Part shown: positions 8,665 through 18,361 of the stretch, piece by piece
Layout: every line of letters begins with the position of its first letter
Position numbering within the stretch: the stretch's first letter is position 1
Source of the DNA: Photobacterium obscurum
GTDB taxonomy: Bacteria > Pseudomonadota > Gammaproteobacteria > Enterobacterales > Vibrionaceae
Reading direction: 5' to 3'
Length of the DNA stretch: 64,000 nt
Assembly: GCF_026191635.1 (NCBI RefSeq)
Contig: NZ_JAKRRW010000022.1
Coordinates: 1 to 64,000, forward strand
Notes under the pieces: generated by a model
What the model saw: only the letters and a program-made list of their open reading frames with translations
Told to the model about the DNA's origin: nothing
Database searches by the model: none
Made by a program: the position numbers and the translations under genes

Positions 8665-9033
8665 GTTTGAACCATAGATAGCTGATAAATAGACGAAATA
8701 TTATCGGCAGGCGATAACTTCACCATACTTTTTGAGGGACAATTACATTGTACAGAAAAACAGGTTGAATATAATTTAAGCATAGGGGTGTCTGTTAATT
8801 GTACAGATTGTCAGAGAGGGGGATCTAAATAGTTGTAGGCTGTTTGTCATTCAATTTATTAATAGAGTTACCAATGCTTAGGTGAATAAGAGCTGTTGGA
8901 CTCATTTTCTCTTTCTATGTATCTGGAGAGCTCAATAACAAAATTAGGCTGGCTAGTTTGGGGGAAATTGATAACCAGTTATGAGTGGAAGCTCGTTCTT
9001 CATCAGGATAGTTATTTTGCGATTAGCATTGAA

Positions 9034-9363
9034 TTCCCGTGGGTGGGAAAAATATCCCGAGTGTTAGAACCCTCTGAATTGTTAAATGTGACCGCACACC
9101 CACTATTATTTTTGCGATCCTCGAAATTATTTTTGAGAAGGGCGTTAAATTAAGAACTAATCTATATATTCCCACTAACTAATTCGCTATACGAATATGC
9201 TGTTAATTATGTGTAAACATCACTACGCAGTTTGATTAAGAATATATTTAACCCTGTTTCATGTAAGGGAATGATCACAATTTCAATGTGGGAAATTTAT
9301 ATTCCCTTGCTTGAATAACCCCTTTAATGGAAAAATTTCCCGTGTTGATAGATATTCGGGAAA
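9034..9363. promoter_or_regulatory. Cluster of GGGAA/TTCCC half-sites upstream of the RpiR gene
   Basis: TTCCC or GGGAA half-sites occur at 9034-9038, 9045-9049, 9169-9173, 9267-9271, 9290-9294 with 9302-9306, and 9337-9341 with 9358-9362. The best palindrome is GGGAAATTTATATTCCC at 9290-9306; another is TTTCCCG at 9336-9342 with CGGGAAA at 9357-9363. Repeated copies next to a regulator gene suggest autoregulatory operators. Confidence 0.45.
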
Positions 9364-9371
9364 TAACCCCC

Positions 9372-10235
9372 ATGAAAAAGCAAGACTTCATAAATACAGT
9401 GAATAGCTTCGAAACGCTAACGGATGCGGAGCGAAGAATCGCCCAGTATTTTATGGAGCACTATACTGTTTTGCCTTTCGCCAAGATAGATGAACTCTGT
9501 AAGCAAATAGGGGTTGGCAAGGCAACACTAGGACGTTTCTTGCAGCGTTTGGGTTTTAGTGGCTTCTTAGAGTTTAAGAAGCGAGTGACTGAAGATCTGA
9601 CTCAAGCTCTGACAACACCTATTGAACGTTATGAACACCATACTTTAGATCCAGCCAGGTCAAGTAATAAAAGTGTTCTCGCAGCGCATTACGATGAAGT
9701 TATGGATAATATGGAGAAGACATTTGAGTCCATATCTGAAGCCGATTTTGAGCGGGCAGTAACTTACCTGCGCCAGCCAAAAGGAAAGCTCTATGTCATG
9801 GGCAGCGCCTCATCAGAAGCGTTGGCCAACTATTTCTATCTGCTTGCTCGTTATCTTCGTCGTGAAGTGGTGTTACTGAAAGCCGATATCTCGACTTTGC
9901 CACATCAATTGGTGGATGTGACAGAAAACGATACTTTACTGGCAATTTCATACCACCGCTATTCAAATATAACCGTACGCCTGGTGCGCTGGTTCCACGA
10001 GTGTGGAGGGCGGATTATTATTGTCACCGACCAGCCGGTAAACCCGTTTGTTGCCTATAGTGATGTTCAGTTTAATGTAGAAAGCGCAGGAAAGGGCTTT
10101 TTCAATAATCGTGCAGCAGGTTTCACTTTAATTGAAGCCTTTATTAAAGGCTTATCTCAACATCAGGAAAAGGATTACAGGTTCAAAAGGATAGAAGGGC
10201 TATTTGACGAATTCAGTATATTTAAAGCGTCGTAA
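9372..10235 (+). CDS. RpiR/MurR family transcriptional regulator
   Basis: A 287-residue regulator with an N-terminal helix-turn-helix of the RpiR type (LTDAERRIAQYFMEHY, then FAKIDELCKQIGVGKATLGR, about residues 15-65) and a C-terminal SIS sugar-phosphate-binding domain (KLYVMGSASSEALANYFYLL, later LLAISYHRYSNITVRLV and GGRIIIVTDQP). The ATG at 9372 gives the usual family length; an in-frame ATG 45 bases upstream lacks a ribosome binding site. The DcuC-type carrier gene starts 168 bases downstream on the same strand. Repeated GGGAA/TTCCC half-sites lie upstream. The SIS domain suggests a phosphorylated sugar or amino-sugar ligand, which does not match the carrier family in an obvious way. Confidence 0.88.
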   Translation: MKKQDFINTVNSFETLTDAERRIAQYFMEHYTVLPFAKIDELCKQIGVGKATLGRFLQRLGFSGFLEFKKRVTEDLTQALTTPIERYEHHTLDPARSSNKSVLAAHYDEVMDNMEKTFESISEADFERAVTYLRQPKGKLYVMGSASSEALANYFYLLARYLRREVVLLKADISTLPHQLVDVTENDTLLAISYHRYSNITVRLVRWFHECGGRIIIVTDQPVNPFVAYSDVQFNVESAGKGFFNNRAAGFTLIEAFIKGLSQHQEKDYRFKRIEGLFDEFSIFKAS

Positions 10236-10403
10236 ATTATTAGTCAGGTAATTAATATCTAGCCAATTTATTGTTTGTGGCTATCCCTTTGTATAAAGGG
10301 CTGGACTCTTGCATCTTGAAAATGACGGAGTAAGAGTCGTACATATTTAATTTTTCGTATTTCAAACTATTTTATCTATTATTCATCATTGAAGAGGTCG
10401 CTG

Positions 10404-11765
10404 ATGATCACGTATTTAGCTTTACCATCGATATTCGGAGTCGGGTATTTTATTGTCAAAAAATATAATACTCAGGCTGTGTTGTTTCTTGCGGGCCTAT
10501 TGATGATTGCCTTGGGTGTGGTGAACGGCAATCCGGACTTTTTACCTAAAGGTGGTTCACACACTGGCTCTATTGTTGTCGACTTCTTTGAGGTTATTAA
10601 GGTTATCTCATCCACCACGTTAGCCAAGCTGGGTTTGATCATTATGGCGGTAGGTGGTTTTTCTAAATACATGGGCCATATTGGTGCGGCTAACGCCATG
10701 GTGCAGATTGCCACTAAACCGCTATCGTTGATCAAAAATCCGTATTTGGTGCTGGCGATGGCGTATATTACAGGCCAGTTGATCAATATCTTCATTCCGA
10801 GTGCGACAGGTCTGGCGTTGTTGCTGTTGGTTGCAATGTATCCGGTACTCGTCGGTGTTGGCTGTAATCCTGCGGCTGCCGCTGCTGTGGTGGCGACAAC
10901 GGGCTGCTTGGATCTCGGGCCGGCTTCCTCTGCAGCAAACAAGGCGGCGGAAGTGTCAAATATTGATGTAGCGACCTATTTTGCTAGCTACCAGTTACCG
11001 GTTGCAATGGCAGCAATGGTTGTCGTCGCGGCACTGCATTTTGTTTGCCAGCGTTATTTCGATAAGAAAGACCAGGAGAAAGGTGTAACGCATGAGTTTA
11101 ACCTGGATAGCAAAGATCAGCGTAAGGCGCCAAAGTGGTTCGCAATCTTACCTGTACTGCCGTTAATGCTTCTGCTGACTTTCAGTAAGTTTGCGATCAC
11201 CAGCATCAAGATGGATGTTGTAACGGCAATGTTTATTGCCCTGTTTGTATCTATGGTGTGTGATTTCATTTATAGCCGTAATGGCAAAGAGGTTGCAGCG
11301 TCACTGAAAGTTTATTTGGAAGGTATGGGTAATGTATTTGCAGGGGTAGTCACACTGATCATTGCTGCTCAGGTGTTTGTCACGGGCCTGACGGCGATTG
11401 GGTTCATTGATTTGCTGCTTAACTCTGCATCAAGCATGGGACTGGGCTATTTGGCGATGATGATTGTGCTGGTCGGTATTATCGTAACAATTACCATGCT
11501 TTCAGGTTCGGGTAATGCGGCATTCTTCAGCTTTTCAAACCTAGCACCAGATGTGGCGTCACAGGTTGGTACGGCTGCAGCACATGTTGCCTTGCCTATG
11601 CAGCTGGCGGCTGGCCTTATGCGCTCGGCGTCGCCTGTCGCGGGTGTGGTTATTGCCTGCGCGGCAGTCGCCAACGTTTCGCCTATCGAGTTGGCCAAGC
11701 GAACGGCTATTCCAATGCTAGGCGGCTTGTTGACTGTGGTTATTTGTTCACAAATCTTGGTATAG
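10404..11765 (+). CDS. DcuC family C4-dicarboxylate-type carrier
   Basis: A 453-residue inner-membrane transporter of the DcuC family, known for anaerobic C4-dicarboxylate uptake and exchange. It has about twelve hydrophobic segments, the region QLINIFIPSATGLALLLLVA, the small-residue stretch NPAAAAAVVATTGCLDLGPA and, near the end, SGSGNAAFFSFSNLAP. The ATG at 10404 is preferred: GAGG stands seven bases upstream, while the frame extends five codons further without a better site. It lies between a SIS-domain regulator and peptidase T on the same strand, so its true substrate might be a peptide-derived or amino-sugar compound instead of fumarate or succinate. That last point is inference. Confidence 0.82.
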   Translation: MITYLALPSIFGVGYFIVKKYNTQAVLFLAGLLMIALGVVNGNPDFLPKGGSHTGSIVVDFFEVIKVISSTTLAKLGLIIMAVGGFSKYMGHIGAANAMVQIATKPLSLIKNPYLVLAMAYITGQLINIFIPSATGLALLLLVAMYPVLVGVGCNPAAAAAVVATTGCLDLGPASSAANKAAEVSNIDVATYFASYQLPVAMAAMVVVAALHFVCQRYFDKKDQEKGVTHEFNLDSKDQRKAPKWFAILPVLPLMLLLTFSKFAITSIKMDVVTAMFIALFVSMVCDFIYSRNGKEVAASLKVYLEGMGNVFAGVVTLIIAAQVFVTGLTAIGFIDLLLNSASSMGLGYLAMMIVLVGIIVTITMLSGSGNAAFFSFSNLAPDVASQVGTAAAHVALPMQLAAGLMRSASPVAGVVIACAAVANVSPIELAKRTAIPMLGGLLTVVICSQILV

Positions 11766-11795
11766 CCTAGGACACACTCTGGGTAAGTTACAACG

Positions 11796-11824
11796 AGGCG
11801 AGATCTTTGGATCTCGCCTTGATC
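11796..11824 (+). terminator. Terminator between the DcuC-type gene and pepT
   Basis: Perfect 10-bp stem AGGCGAGATC/GATCTCGCCT with a 4-base loop, then TGATCTGTTT. The T run is poor, so read-through into pepT, 40 bases on, is likely. Confidence 0.6.
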
Positions 11825-11865
11825 TGTTTATCGTATGTAAGAATATTCACTATCGGGAGTATCGA

Positions 11866-13107
11866 ATGAATATTGTTGATCGTTTCTTAAATTACACTCG
11901 CATTAATACGACAACCAATCGAGAAAAAGGCGCGGCCGGGATCATGCCGTCTTCACCTGGCCAGATGGAACTGGCTCAGTTGCTGGCTGCGGAACTGGAG
12001 TCGCTAGGAATGGAAGATATTGTGCTGCGCGATACGGCTATTCTAACGGCGACGCTACCAGCGAATACCGATAAAGCCATCCCGACGGTTTCCTTCTTTG
12101 CTCACCTTGATACCAGTGCCGAGCAGACAAATGATACCAACGCTCAGGTGATCACCTATTTGGGCGGAGATATTTCACTGAACCCAGCCCTTGATATTGT
12201 TCTGAAAGAAGCCGAATTTCCAGAAATTAGCGCCTATAAGCATCAGGACATTATTGTTACCGACGGGACGAGCTTGCTTGGCGCTGATGATAAGGCTGCG
12301 ATTGCGGCGATTATGCATGCGCTTCAAGTGCTGAAAATGAACCCGGAGATTGAACACGGCCCTGTTAAAGTGGCGTTTGTACCAGATGAGGAGCAGGGCC
12401 TGCGCGGTGCTAAAGCGTTTGATGTAGATAGCTTTGGTGCCGATTTTGGTTATACGCTCGATTGTTGCGGCATTGGTGAGTTTGTTCATGAAAACTGGAA
12501 TGCAGGCAATGCGGTGATCACTTTTACCGGCCAGTCGGCTCATCCTATGTCGGCAAAAGGAAAGCTAAAGAACTCATTGTTAATGGCACACAAGTTTATT
12601 GCTATGCTGCCTCCGGGAGAAGCCCCCGAGTATACCGAAGGACGAGAAGGATACTATTGGGTAAAAGAGTTGGCAGGTAATAGTGCCAAAACTGTCCTGA
12701 AAATGGATATCAGGGATTTTAGTAAGCAAGGTTATCGCAACCGTATGCACTTTTTGCAGCAACTTGCTGATAGCTGTAGCGCTCTATGGGGAGAAGAGGC
12801 AATTGATATTGAGCTGTCAGATCGCTATGAGAATGTGGCAAACAGCCTTCAGGGAGAAGCCAGCTTCCCGATTGATATCGCGAAAGAAGCGTATGCCCGC
12901 AATAATATTGCAATGAAAGCTATTCCGATGCGTGGTGGTTATGATGGCGCGGTACTGTCTCAGAAAGGCTTGCCATGCCCGAACATTTTCACTGGGGCAC
13001 ATAATTTCCACTCTATATATGAATATCTGCCGGTTAATTCCCTGCAAGCCGCCAGTGATGTAGTCGTCGATGTGATCCGTATTACTGCGGAAAAGCTAAC
13101 GAAATAA
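11866..13107 (+). CDS. pepT: Peptidase T, tripeptide aminopeptidase
   Basis: A 413-residue zinc metallopeptidase of family M20B that removes N-terminal residues from tripeptides in the cytosol; E. coli PepT has 408. The family motifs are complete: FFAHLDTSAE with His80 and Asp82, GTSLLGADDKAAIA with the bridging Asp at 141/142, and VPDEEQGLRG with Glu175/Glu176. The C-terminal metal ligand segment GAHNFHSIYEYLPV is present. CGGGAG lies eight bases before the ATG. It follows the DcuC-type gene by 100 bases across a weak terminator, so the two may be co-expressed. In enteric bacteria pepT is induced without oxygen by FNR; no clear FNR site was seen here. Confidence 0.95.
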   Translation: MNIVDRFLNYTRINTTTNREKGAAGIMPSSPGQMELAQLLAAELESLGMEDIVLRDTAILTATLPANTDKAIPTVSFFAHLDTSAEQTNDTNAQVITYLGGDISLNPALDIVLKEAEFPEISAYKHQDIIVTDGTSLLGADDKAAIAAIMHALQVLKMNPEIEHGPVKVAFVPDEEQGLRGAKAFDVDSFGADFGYTLDCCGIGEFVHENWNAGNAVITFTGQSAHPMSAKGKLKNSLLMAHKFIAMLPPGEAPEYTEGREGYYWVKELAGNSAKTVLKMDIRDFSKQGYRNRMHFLQQLADSCSALWGEEAIDIELSDRYENVANSLQGEASFPIDIAKEAYARNNIAMKAIPMRGGYDGAVLSQKGLPCPNIFTGAHNFHSIYEYLPVNSLQAASDVVVDVIRITAEKLTK

Positions 13108-13488
13108 AAAGTGGAGCGAGTAGCTTTATATGAGCAATGCTTTATAAAGCCTGCTTTGATGCTGGCTTTGTTATTTATTGGCTAATGCTGAAGAGGGTAA
13201 TAGCCCTCTTTAGTCATTGATAGGTCGCGCAACAAATAGACCGATGGCCGCTCATGGTAAACCATAGCTACCATCACATTCTGTGACTGCGGTTTACTTT
13301 TCATTGCACAATTAGTGACGAGGTCAATACAAATAAACTATTGATAATAAGTACTTTTAACTCGATTTTTCACAGCGTATATTCCTGTCAATTATATTGA
13401 GCTGCACCAATCATAACTGTGTAAATGTTTCTCGGTGAGTACGACGGAGCAAATATATGTTGATTGGTAGAACATTTAAGGGAATATC
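13108..13488. other. Intergenic region with hairpins, upstream of the GH31 gene
   Basis: Two inverted repeats follow pepT: an imperfect AAAGCC...GGCTTT at 13146-13169 followed by GTTATTTATT, which is the likelier pepT terminator, and a perfect AAGAGGG/CCCTCTT at 13191-13210. The rest must hold the GH31 promoter. No convincing MalT or CRP site is visible here, in contrast to the amylopullulanase gene. Confidence 0.45.
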
Positions 13489-16137
13489 ATGACGGGAAAG
13501 AAACCATTACAGCACTTGTTGTTGGGGATCGCTGTGCCTAGCTTACTAGCGGTAAGTTGTTCAGCTGTGGCGGAGGTTAACCTCTTTCGTTATCAGAATG
13601 AAGATAGCTATCGCCTAGAGGCTGCGCAGGTCTTTCGGATGCGCAAAACGATTCCTGACGTAAACTTGCGCAAAGTACTAAAGCCGGTGGTCGGCAAAAC
13701 CTTTTATAGTCAGCAAGACTACCTTTCTTCTTTAGAGCAGCTGCTTGGTGATGAGCTAGTCTCTCAGCATCAGGCGATCTTTCTCGATAAAGCGGTAAAG
13801 CCACACCGAAACCTATCTATTGATGTACTCAGCGACGATATCGTACAAGTTGCTTTCAAGGCACAACCAACTAACCAACCGTTGCCAACGACCGAATTGA
13901 TCGATATTACACAGCTAAAAGGTCCATCAAGGCTCGATGAGCATAAAAATGGCTTTGAAACTAGCCAGTTGAAAGTAACTGTCAATCCGCAGAGCTTATG
14001 TGTGTCATTGGCTTCGAAGAAAAATGGAAAGCTTAGTGAAATTTGCCCAGACAGAAGTAATAGCTTCACTTTGAACTCTGAGGGTGACTATCAACTAAAT
14101 GGCCTCGGGCAAGAGTTCCATGATCCTGGCGAGCTAAACACTAACTGGAACGGTTTTAAGCGCCAGGGTGGCAATAAGATGGAAGGTTACCAAGGCGGTG
14201 GTACTGGTAATACTCAGTTCCCGATTTTGTATGCGATGAATTCGCAGCAGAAAAACTATGCGCTCTATCTTGATACGGTGTACTCCGCAACTTGGGACTT
14301 TACCAAATCGCCGTGGAAAATATCGCAGCTTGAAGGTGAGCCGAGCTTGTTGTTTATGGCTGGTGGCGATCTGCCTGAGTTGAGGCAGAAATATATGGCG
14401 ATGGTGGGTAATCCACTGGTGCCGCCGCGTAAATTGTTTGGTATGTGGCTATCGGAATATGGTTTTGATAACTGGCAAGAGCTGGATGATAAGCTAAGCA
14501 CATTAAAGCAGGTTGATTTCCCGATAGACGGGGTAGTTATGGACTTACAGTGGTTCGGTAATGTCGAACCGTTTAGCTCAACCAGTCAGATGGGAACATT
14601 GACTTGGGACCGAGAGAATTTCCCGGCTCCGCAGCAAAAGATTAAAGCGCTAAAAGAGCAGGGCGTTGGCATGATGTTGATTGAAGAATCCTATGTCAGC
14701 GATGGGCTGGAAGAGTATGGGCCTTTGGCCGAGAAAGGCTACATGGTCAAGGATCCTAAAACCGGTGAGCCGATCGATACAGATCCTAACGGTTATGGCT
14801 ATTGGTGGGGCAAGGGCGGTATGCTTGACTGGACCAATGTTGCCGCGGGTAATGAATGGCATGACTGGAAGCGTAAGCCACTTATAGAGATGGGTGTGAT
14901 TGGCCATTGGACCGATCTAGGTGAGCCTGAAATGTATAACCCATTGGGTGTATACACCAATGGTGAATCACAAAATGCTGTTCAAAATATTTATAACTAC
15001 AAGTGGCTTGAAAGCATCTACAACGGTTACCAGCGTAATGAAACGTCGGTTCGTCCATTTATGATGACTCGCTCTGGTGCACCGGGTATTCAACGCTTTG
15101 GTGCGACAATGTGGTCGGCGGATATTGGTACTAATCTTGAGAGTCTGGCAACGCAATATAGTATGCAGCCAAATATGATGTTGTCGGGTATTGATTACTA
15201 CAGTTCTGATATTGGTGGTTTCCACCGTAAAGCCTTGAGTGTTGTCCCAGACAAGCGTGAGGCAGCATTAAACGAAACTTATACTCAGTGGTTTGCCTAC
15301 AGCTCATTGTTTGAGGTGCCGGTGCGCCCTCATACCGAGAACCTGTGCAACTGCAAAGAAACAGCACCGGATCGTATTGGTGATCTGGCCAGTAACAAGG
15401 CTAATATTAAGCTACGTTACCAATTAATCCCATACCTCTACTCGTTGGCCCACCGCGCCAATATTGCTGCCGAGCCGGTTTATCCATCAATGGATTATTA
15501 CTTTGGTGATGATGCCAAGGCGCATAATTTAGCTGCCCAGAAAATGATGGGTAAAGATCTGATGGGGGCGGCAATTGCAAAAATGGATCAGACTGCCGTT
15601 GATGTTTATCTGCCGAGCGGGCAGTGGTTTGATTACCGTACCGGCGAGATGATTACGGGCAAGGGAGAATGGTTGAAGCAGCTACCTGTTTATAAAGATG
15701 GCGTGCTAACTTTACCGCTGTTTGCCCGTGATGGTGCCATTATTCCGGTGAATCCACAGCAAGAGATGCCACTTAGCAGTGACGTGCCGCTAACAATGGC
15801 GGCTCGTATCTACGGTCAAAACGGGGCGTTTACCCTATACGAAGATGATGGCGCGACGAATGCCTATTTAAAAGGAGAAGTGCGTAAAACCACATTGGCA
15901 GTACAAGAGACAGCTAATGGTGTTCAGTTGAAGGTTAGCACCAGTGGTGACTATGCCAATGCGCCACAGAGTCGACCAGTCCATATTGAGTGGTTTGGCT
16001 TACAAGAGAAGGTGGAAGCCGTTAAGTTGAATGGCAAAGCGATATCAGGTTGGAAGCAGCAGGGTAACCGTGTTGTGATTGAGCATTCAGCCTTGCCGGT
16101 GAAACAGCAGTTAACCTTATCGGTGACTTTTAGCTAA
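13489..16137 (+). CDS. Exported GH31 family alpha-glucosidase
   Basis: An 882-residue glycoside hydrolase family 31 enzyme, expected to release glucose or another sugar from the non-reducing ends of alpha-linked oligosaccharides. The N-terminus is a signal peptide; either AVA (about residue 27) is the cleavage site or LAVSC acts as an atypical lipobox. The catalytic barrel shows DLQWFG, the nucleophile motif GHWTDLGEPEMY with Asp476, and MWSADIGTNLE with the likely acid/base Asp545. The C-terminal part is beta-sandwich, with AFTLYEDDGATNAY, the usual GH31 C-terminal signature. AAGGGA precedes the ATG. It probably works outside the cytoplasm on starch fragments made by the amylopullulanase at 42660. 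Exact linkage preference is unknown. Confidence 0.9.
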   Translation: MTGKKPLQHLLLGIAVPSLLAVSCSAVAEVNLFRYQNEDSYRLEAAQVFRMRKTIPDVNLRKVLKPVVGKTFYSQQDYLSSLEQLLGDELVSQHQAIFLDKAVKPHRNLSIDVLSDDIVQVAFKAQPTNQPLPTTELIDITQLKGPSRLDEHKNGFETSQLKVTVNPQSLCVSLASKKNGKLSEICPDRSNSFTLNSEGDYQLNGLGQEFHDPGELNTNWNGFKRQGGNKMEGYQGGGTGNTQFPILYAMNSQQKNYALYLDTVYSATWDFTKSPWKISQLEGEPSLLFMAGGDLPELRQKYMAMVGNPLVPPRKLFGMWLSEYGFDNWQELDDKLSTLKQVDFPIDGVVMDLQWFGNVEPFSSTSQMGTLTWDRENFPAPQQKIKALKEQGVGMMLIEESYVSDGLEEYGPLAEKGYMVKDPKTGEPIDTDPNGYGYWWGKGGMLDWTNVAAGNEWHDWKRKPLIEMGVIGHWTDLGEPEMYNPLGVYTNGESQNAVQNIYNYKWLESIYNGYQRNETSVRPFMMTRSGAPGIQRFGATMWSADIGTNLESLATQYSMQPNMMLSGIDYYSSDIGGFHRKALSVVPDKREAALNETYTQWFAYSSLFEVPVRPHTENLCNCKETAPDRIGDLASNKANIKLRYQLIPYLYSLAHRANIAAEPVYPSMDYYFGDDAKAHNLAAQKMMGKDLMGAAIAKMDQTAVDVYLPSGQWFDYRTGEMITGKGEWLKQLPVYKDGVLTLPLFARDGAIIPVNPQQEMPLSSDVPLTMAARIYGQNGAFTLYEDDGATNAYLKGEVRKTTLAVQETANGVQLKVSTSGDYANAPQSRPVHIEWFGLQEKVEAVKLNGKAISGWKQQGNRVVIEHSALPVKQQLTLSVTFS

Positions 16138-16161
16138 CCGTTTTGGTCTTTGAATTCAGAG

Positions 16162-16195
16162 AAAAAAAGCCAGCAATTATGCTGGCTTTTTATTT
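16162..16195. terminator. Bidirectional terminator between convergent genes
   Basis: Perfect 11-bp stem AAAAGCCAGCA/TGCTGGCTTTT with a 4-base loop, with T runs in both directions. Serves the GH31 gene and the symporter gene. Confidence 0.9.
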
Positions 16196-16230
16196 ATCTG
16201 AATAAGATTAATTGTGTCTTATCAGTTCGA

Positions 16231-17721
16231 TTATTTGTTTACTGTCGCAGCAACTGGGTCGGTACCTTCTGGGTGCCATGCACCATCGAGTTCGTCTAGC
16301 TCAGGGAACTTAGAGCGGTCGAATTCTGGTGTTTTACCAGCTTTAAGTTGCACTTCGTAGTCTTTGATAACTTTGATTGCCAGCTTAGACAGCAGTACCA
16401 GCGCAATGATGTTGATAAGTGCCATCAAACCCATTGACGCATCAGCTAGGTTCCATACTACTGGCAGAGAAGCGACAGAGCCGAACATAACCATTGCAAG
16501 AACCACTAAACGGAATGCGAATAGGCCCTTTTTGGTGTTGCCGTTAAGGAACATGATGTTGGTTTCTGCATACGTGTAGTTCGCAATAATAGACGAGAAG
16601 CAGAACAGTAGAATCGCTGCAGCCATGAAGTAAGTTGTCCAGCTACCTAGCTCGTTAGTCAGAGCTTGTTGCAGCAGGCCGATACCTGATGCTGCATCTG
16701 GCTGATCCATAACGCCAGAAAGCATAATCATTGCAGCAGAAGCGGTACAGATAACCAGTGTATCTGCAAATACACCTAGCATCTGAACAAAGCCCTGTGA
16801 AGCTGGGTGGTTAGGGTTTGGTGTTGCACTTGCTGCTACGTTGGCAGCTGAACCCATACCGGCTTCGTTCGAGAACAGACCACGTGCGATACCGCTCTGC
16901 ATTGCTTGTGCGATAGTGTACGCAACGCCACCAGCAGCTGCTTCCTGCCAGCCGAATGCACTCTTAACAATCAGAGCTAATGCAGCTGGAAGCTCTGTAA
17001 TATTCATTACAACAATGATTAGTGCGATAGCAAGGTAGCCGATAGCCATTACCGGTACAATACGTGCAGAAGCTGAAGCAACTTTACGTAATCCGCCCAT
17101 GATGAAGAAAGCAGAAGCCGCAACAATCAGTACACCCATGATGGTTTCATCGAAACCGAAAGAGTGGTTTAGAGCGTCTGTAATGGTATTTGCCTGTACG
17201 GCGTTGAATACTAGACCGAATGCAATGATTAGGCATACTGAGAACAGTGATCCCATCCAGCGCATACCCAGGCCTTTTTCCATGTAGTAAGCTGGGCCAC
17301 CACGGTACTGACCGTCAACATCTTTAGTTTTGTAGATTTGAGCCAGCGTTGATTCGATGAAAGCAGTTGACATACCGAATAGGGCAATCACCCACATCCA
17401 GAAGATAGCACCCGGACCACCAACGGTCAGAGCAACTGCAACACCAGCCATGTTACCCGTACCTACGCGGGCAGCCATTGATGTACAAAATACTTGGTAT
17501 GAACTGATGCCGTTATCAACATCTTTGCCGCTTTTAAGTACAGCGACAGCATGTTTGAATTGGCGGATCTGAATGAAGCCTAGACGTAAAGTGAAGTACA
17601 CACCTACTGCAACCAGTAAGTAAATAAGTAGCTGGCCCCATAAAATACCATTAACTGCGCCGATAGCCGTCATTAGGCCATCATTCAGCGATGTTAACCA
17701 AGTTTCGTTCGTAACACTCAT
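16231..17721 (-). CDS. Sodium:alanine symporter (AGCS family)
   Basis: A 496-residue inner-membrane transporter of the alanine or glycine:cation symporter family, importing small neutral amino acids with sodium or protons. Family hallmarks are the RLGFIQIRQFKHAVAVLKSG region, the GTGNMAGVAVALTVGGPGAI block, FIESTLAQIYKTKD, the signature GGPAYYMEKGLG and SGIARGLFSNEAGMGSAANV. About ten or eleven membrane segments are evident. AGGAAAA precedes the ATG. In several vibrios such genes carry a glycine riboswitch; I looked for one upstream and did not find it. It is transcribed alone and converges on the GH31 gene. Confidence 0.93.
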   Translation of the reverse strand: MSVTNETWLTSLNDGLMTAIGAVNGILWGQLLIYLLVAVGVYFTLRLGFIQIRQFKHAVAVLKSGKDVDNGISSYQVFCTSMAARVGTGNMAGVAVALTVGGPGAIFWMWVIALFGMSTAFIESTLAQIYKTKDVDGQYRGGPAYYMEKGLGMRWMGSLFSVCLIIAFGLVFNAVQANTITDALNHSFGFDETIMGVLIVAASAFFIMGGLRKVASASARIVPVMAIGYLAIALIIVVMNITELPAALALIVKSAFGWQEAAAGGVAYTIAQAMQSGIARGLFSNEAGMGSAANVAASATPNPNHPASQGFVQMLGVFADTLVICTASAAMIMLSGVMDQPDAASGIGLLQQALTNELGSWTTYFMAAAILLFCFSSIIANYTYAETNIMFLNGNTKKGLFAFRLVVLAMVMFGSVASLPVVWNLADASMGLMALINIIALVLLSKLAIKVIKDYEVQLKAGKTPEFDRSKFPELDELDGAWHPEGTDPVAATVNK

Positions 17722-18361
17722 ACAATTTTCCTGTATATTTTGCTCAGCCGATTAGGAGCGACTGAGCGAACCGGAACGTCCATTTAAGTGACAGTTCATG
17801 AATACGATTCTGGATTTATTTTTTTTATTATTCACAAGTGAACTGGCGTCTGTAACTAGTTGCAGTTACAAATGTGAAACATAGAATCGGATGTTTTGCC
17901 TAAAGAAGGCGCTGCAAGTTAGCATGAAATCTTGTTGATGCAGCGTGATATTGCTCACAATTTTTAAATGGAAATAGTGCAACTCAAGCTTGCAGTATGA
18001 GATTCTGTATGTTTTTGTCTTGTTTTTCAATCATTTAATTTTGTATGAAGCAAAATAATAAATGCACCATTTGGACGGTGTTCGATTGTGATTAAACAGT
18101 AATTTAACCTTTATTTAACCTGATTTGTAGAAAAAATAACTGCTCTGGTATGGCGGGTTTGTCATGTAAAATTAACAAGTGTTTGTTATTTGAGCGAAAT
18201 GAGCGGCGAGAAGAGAATTGATAGAACTGTGATGGAACGATAATTCCTGTTTTTAATGAAGGAATGTGCTCCCAAGAAGGGAGCAACAGAGAGTTAGTTC
18301 AGCAGCAATAAAAAACAGTAAGACGTGCGCTTATTATATAGCAGGGTTTATTATTATTTAG
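17722..18361. other. Long intergenic region with one palindrome
   Basis: A 640-base AT-rich gap upstream of the symporter gene. It holds an inverted repeat TGTAACT...AGTTACA at 17851-17870, about 130 bases before the symporter start, as a possible operator. No convincing coding region: open frames here lack ribosome binding sites. Confidence 0.4.

Noticed and set aside
8896-9153. Open frame of 85 codons on the plus strand
   Set aside because: TTG start, no ribosome binding site, and it overlaps the half-site cluster; composition is not protein-like.
17722-17900. Glycine riboswitch before the alanine symporter
   Set aside because: Such switches are common before this family in vibrios, but the leader lacks the aptamer core sequences and pairing.
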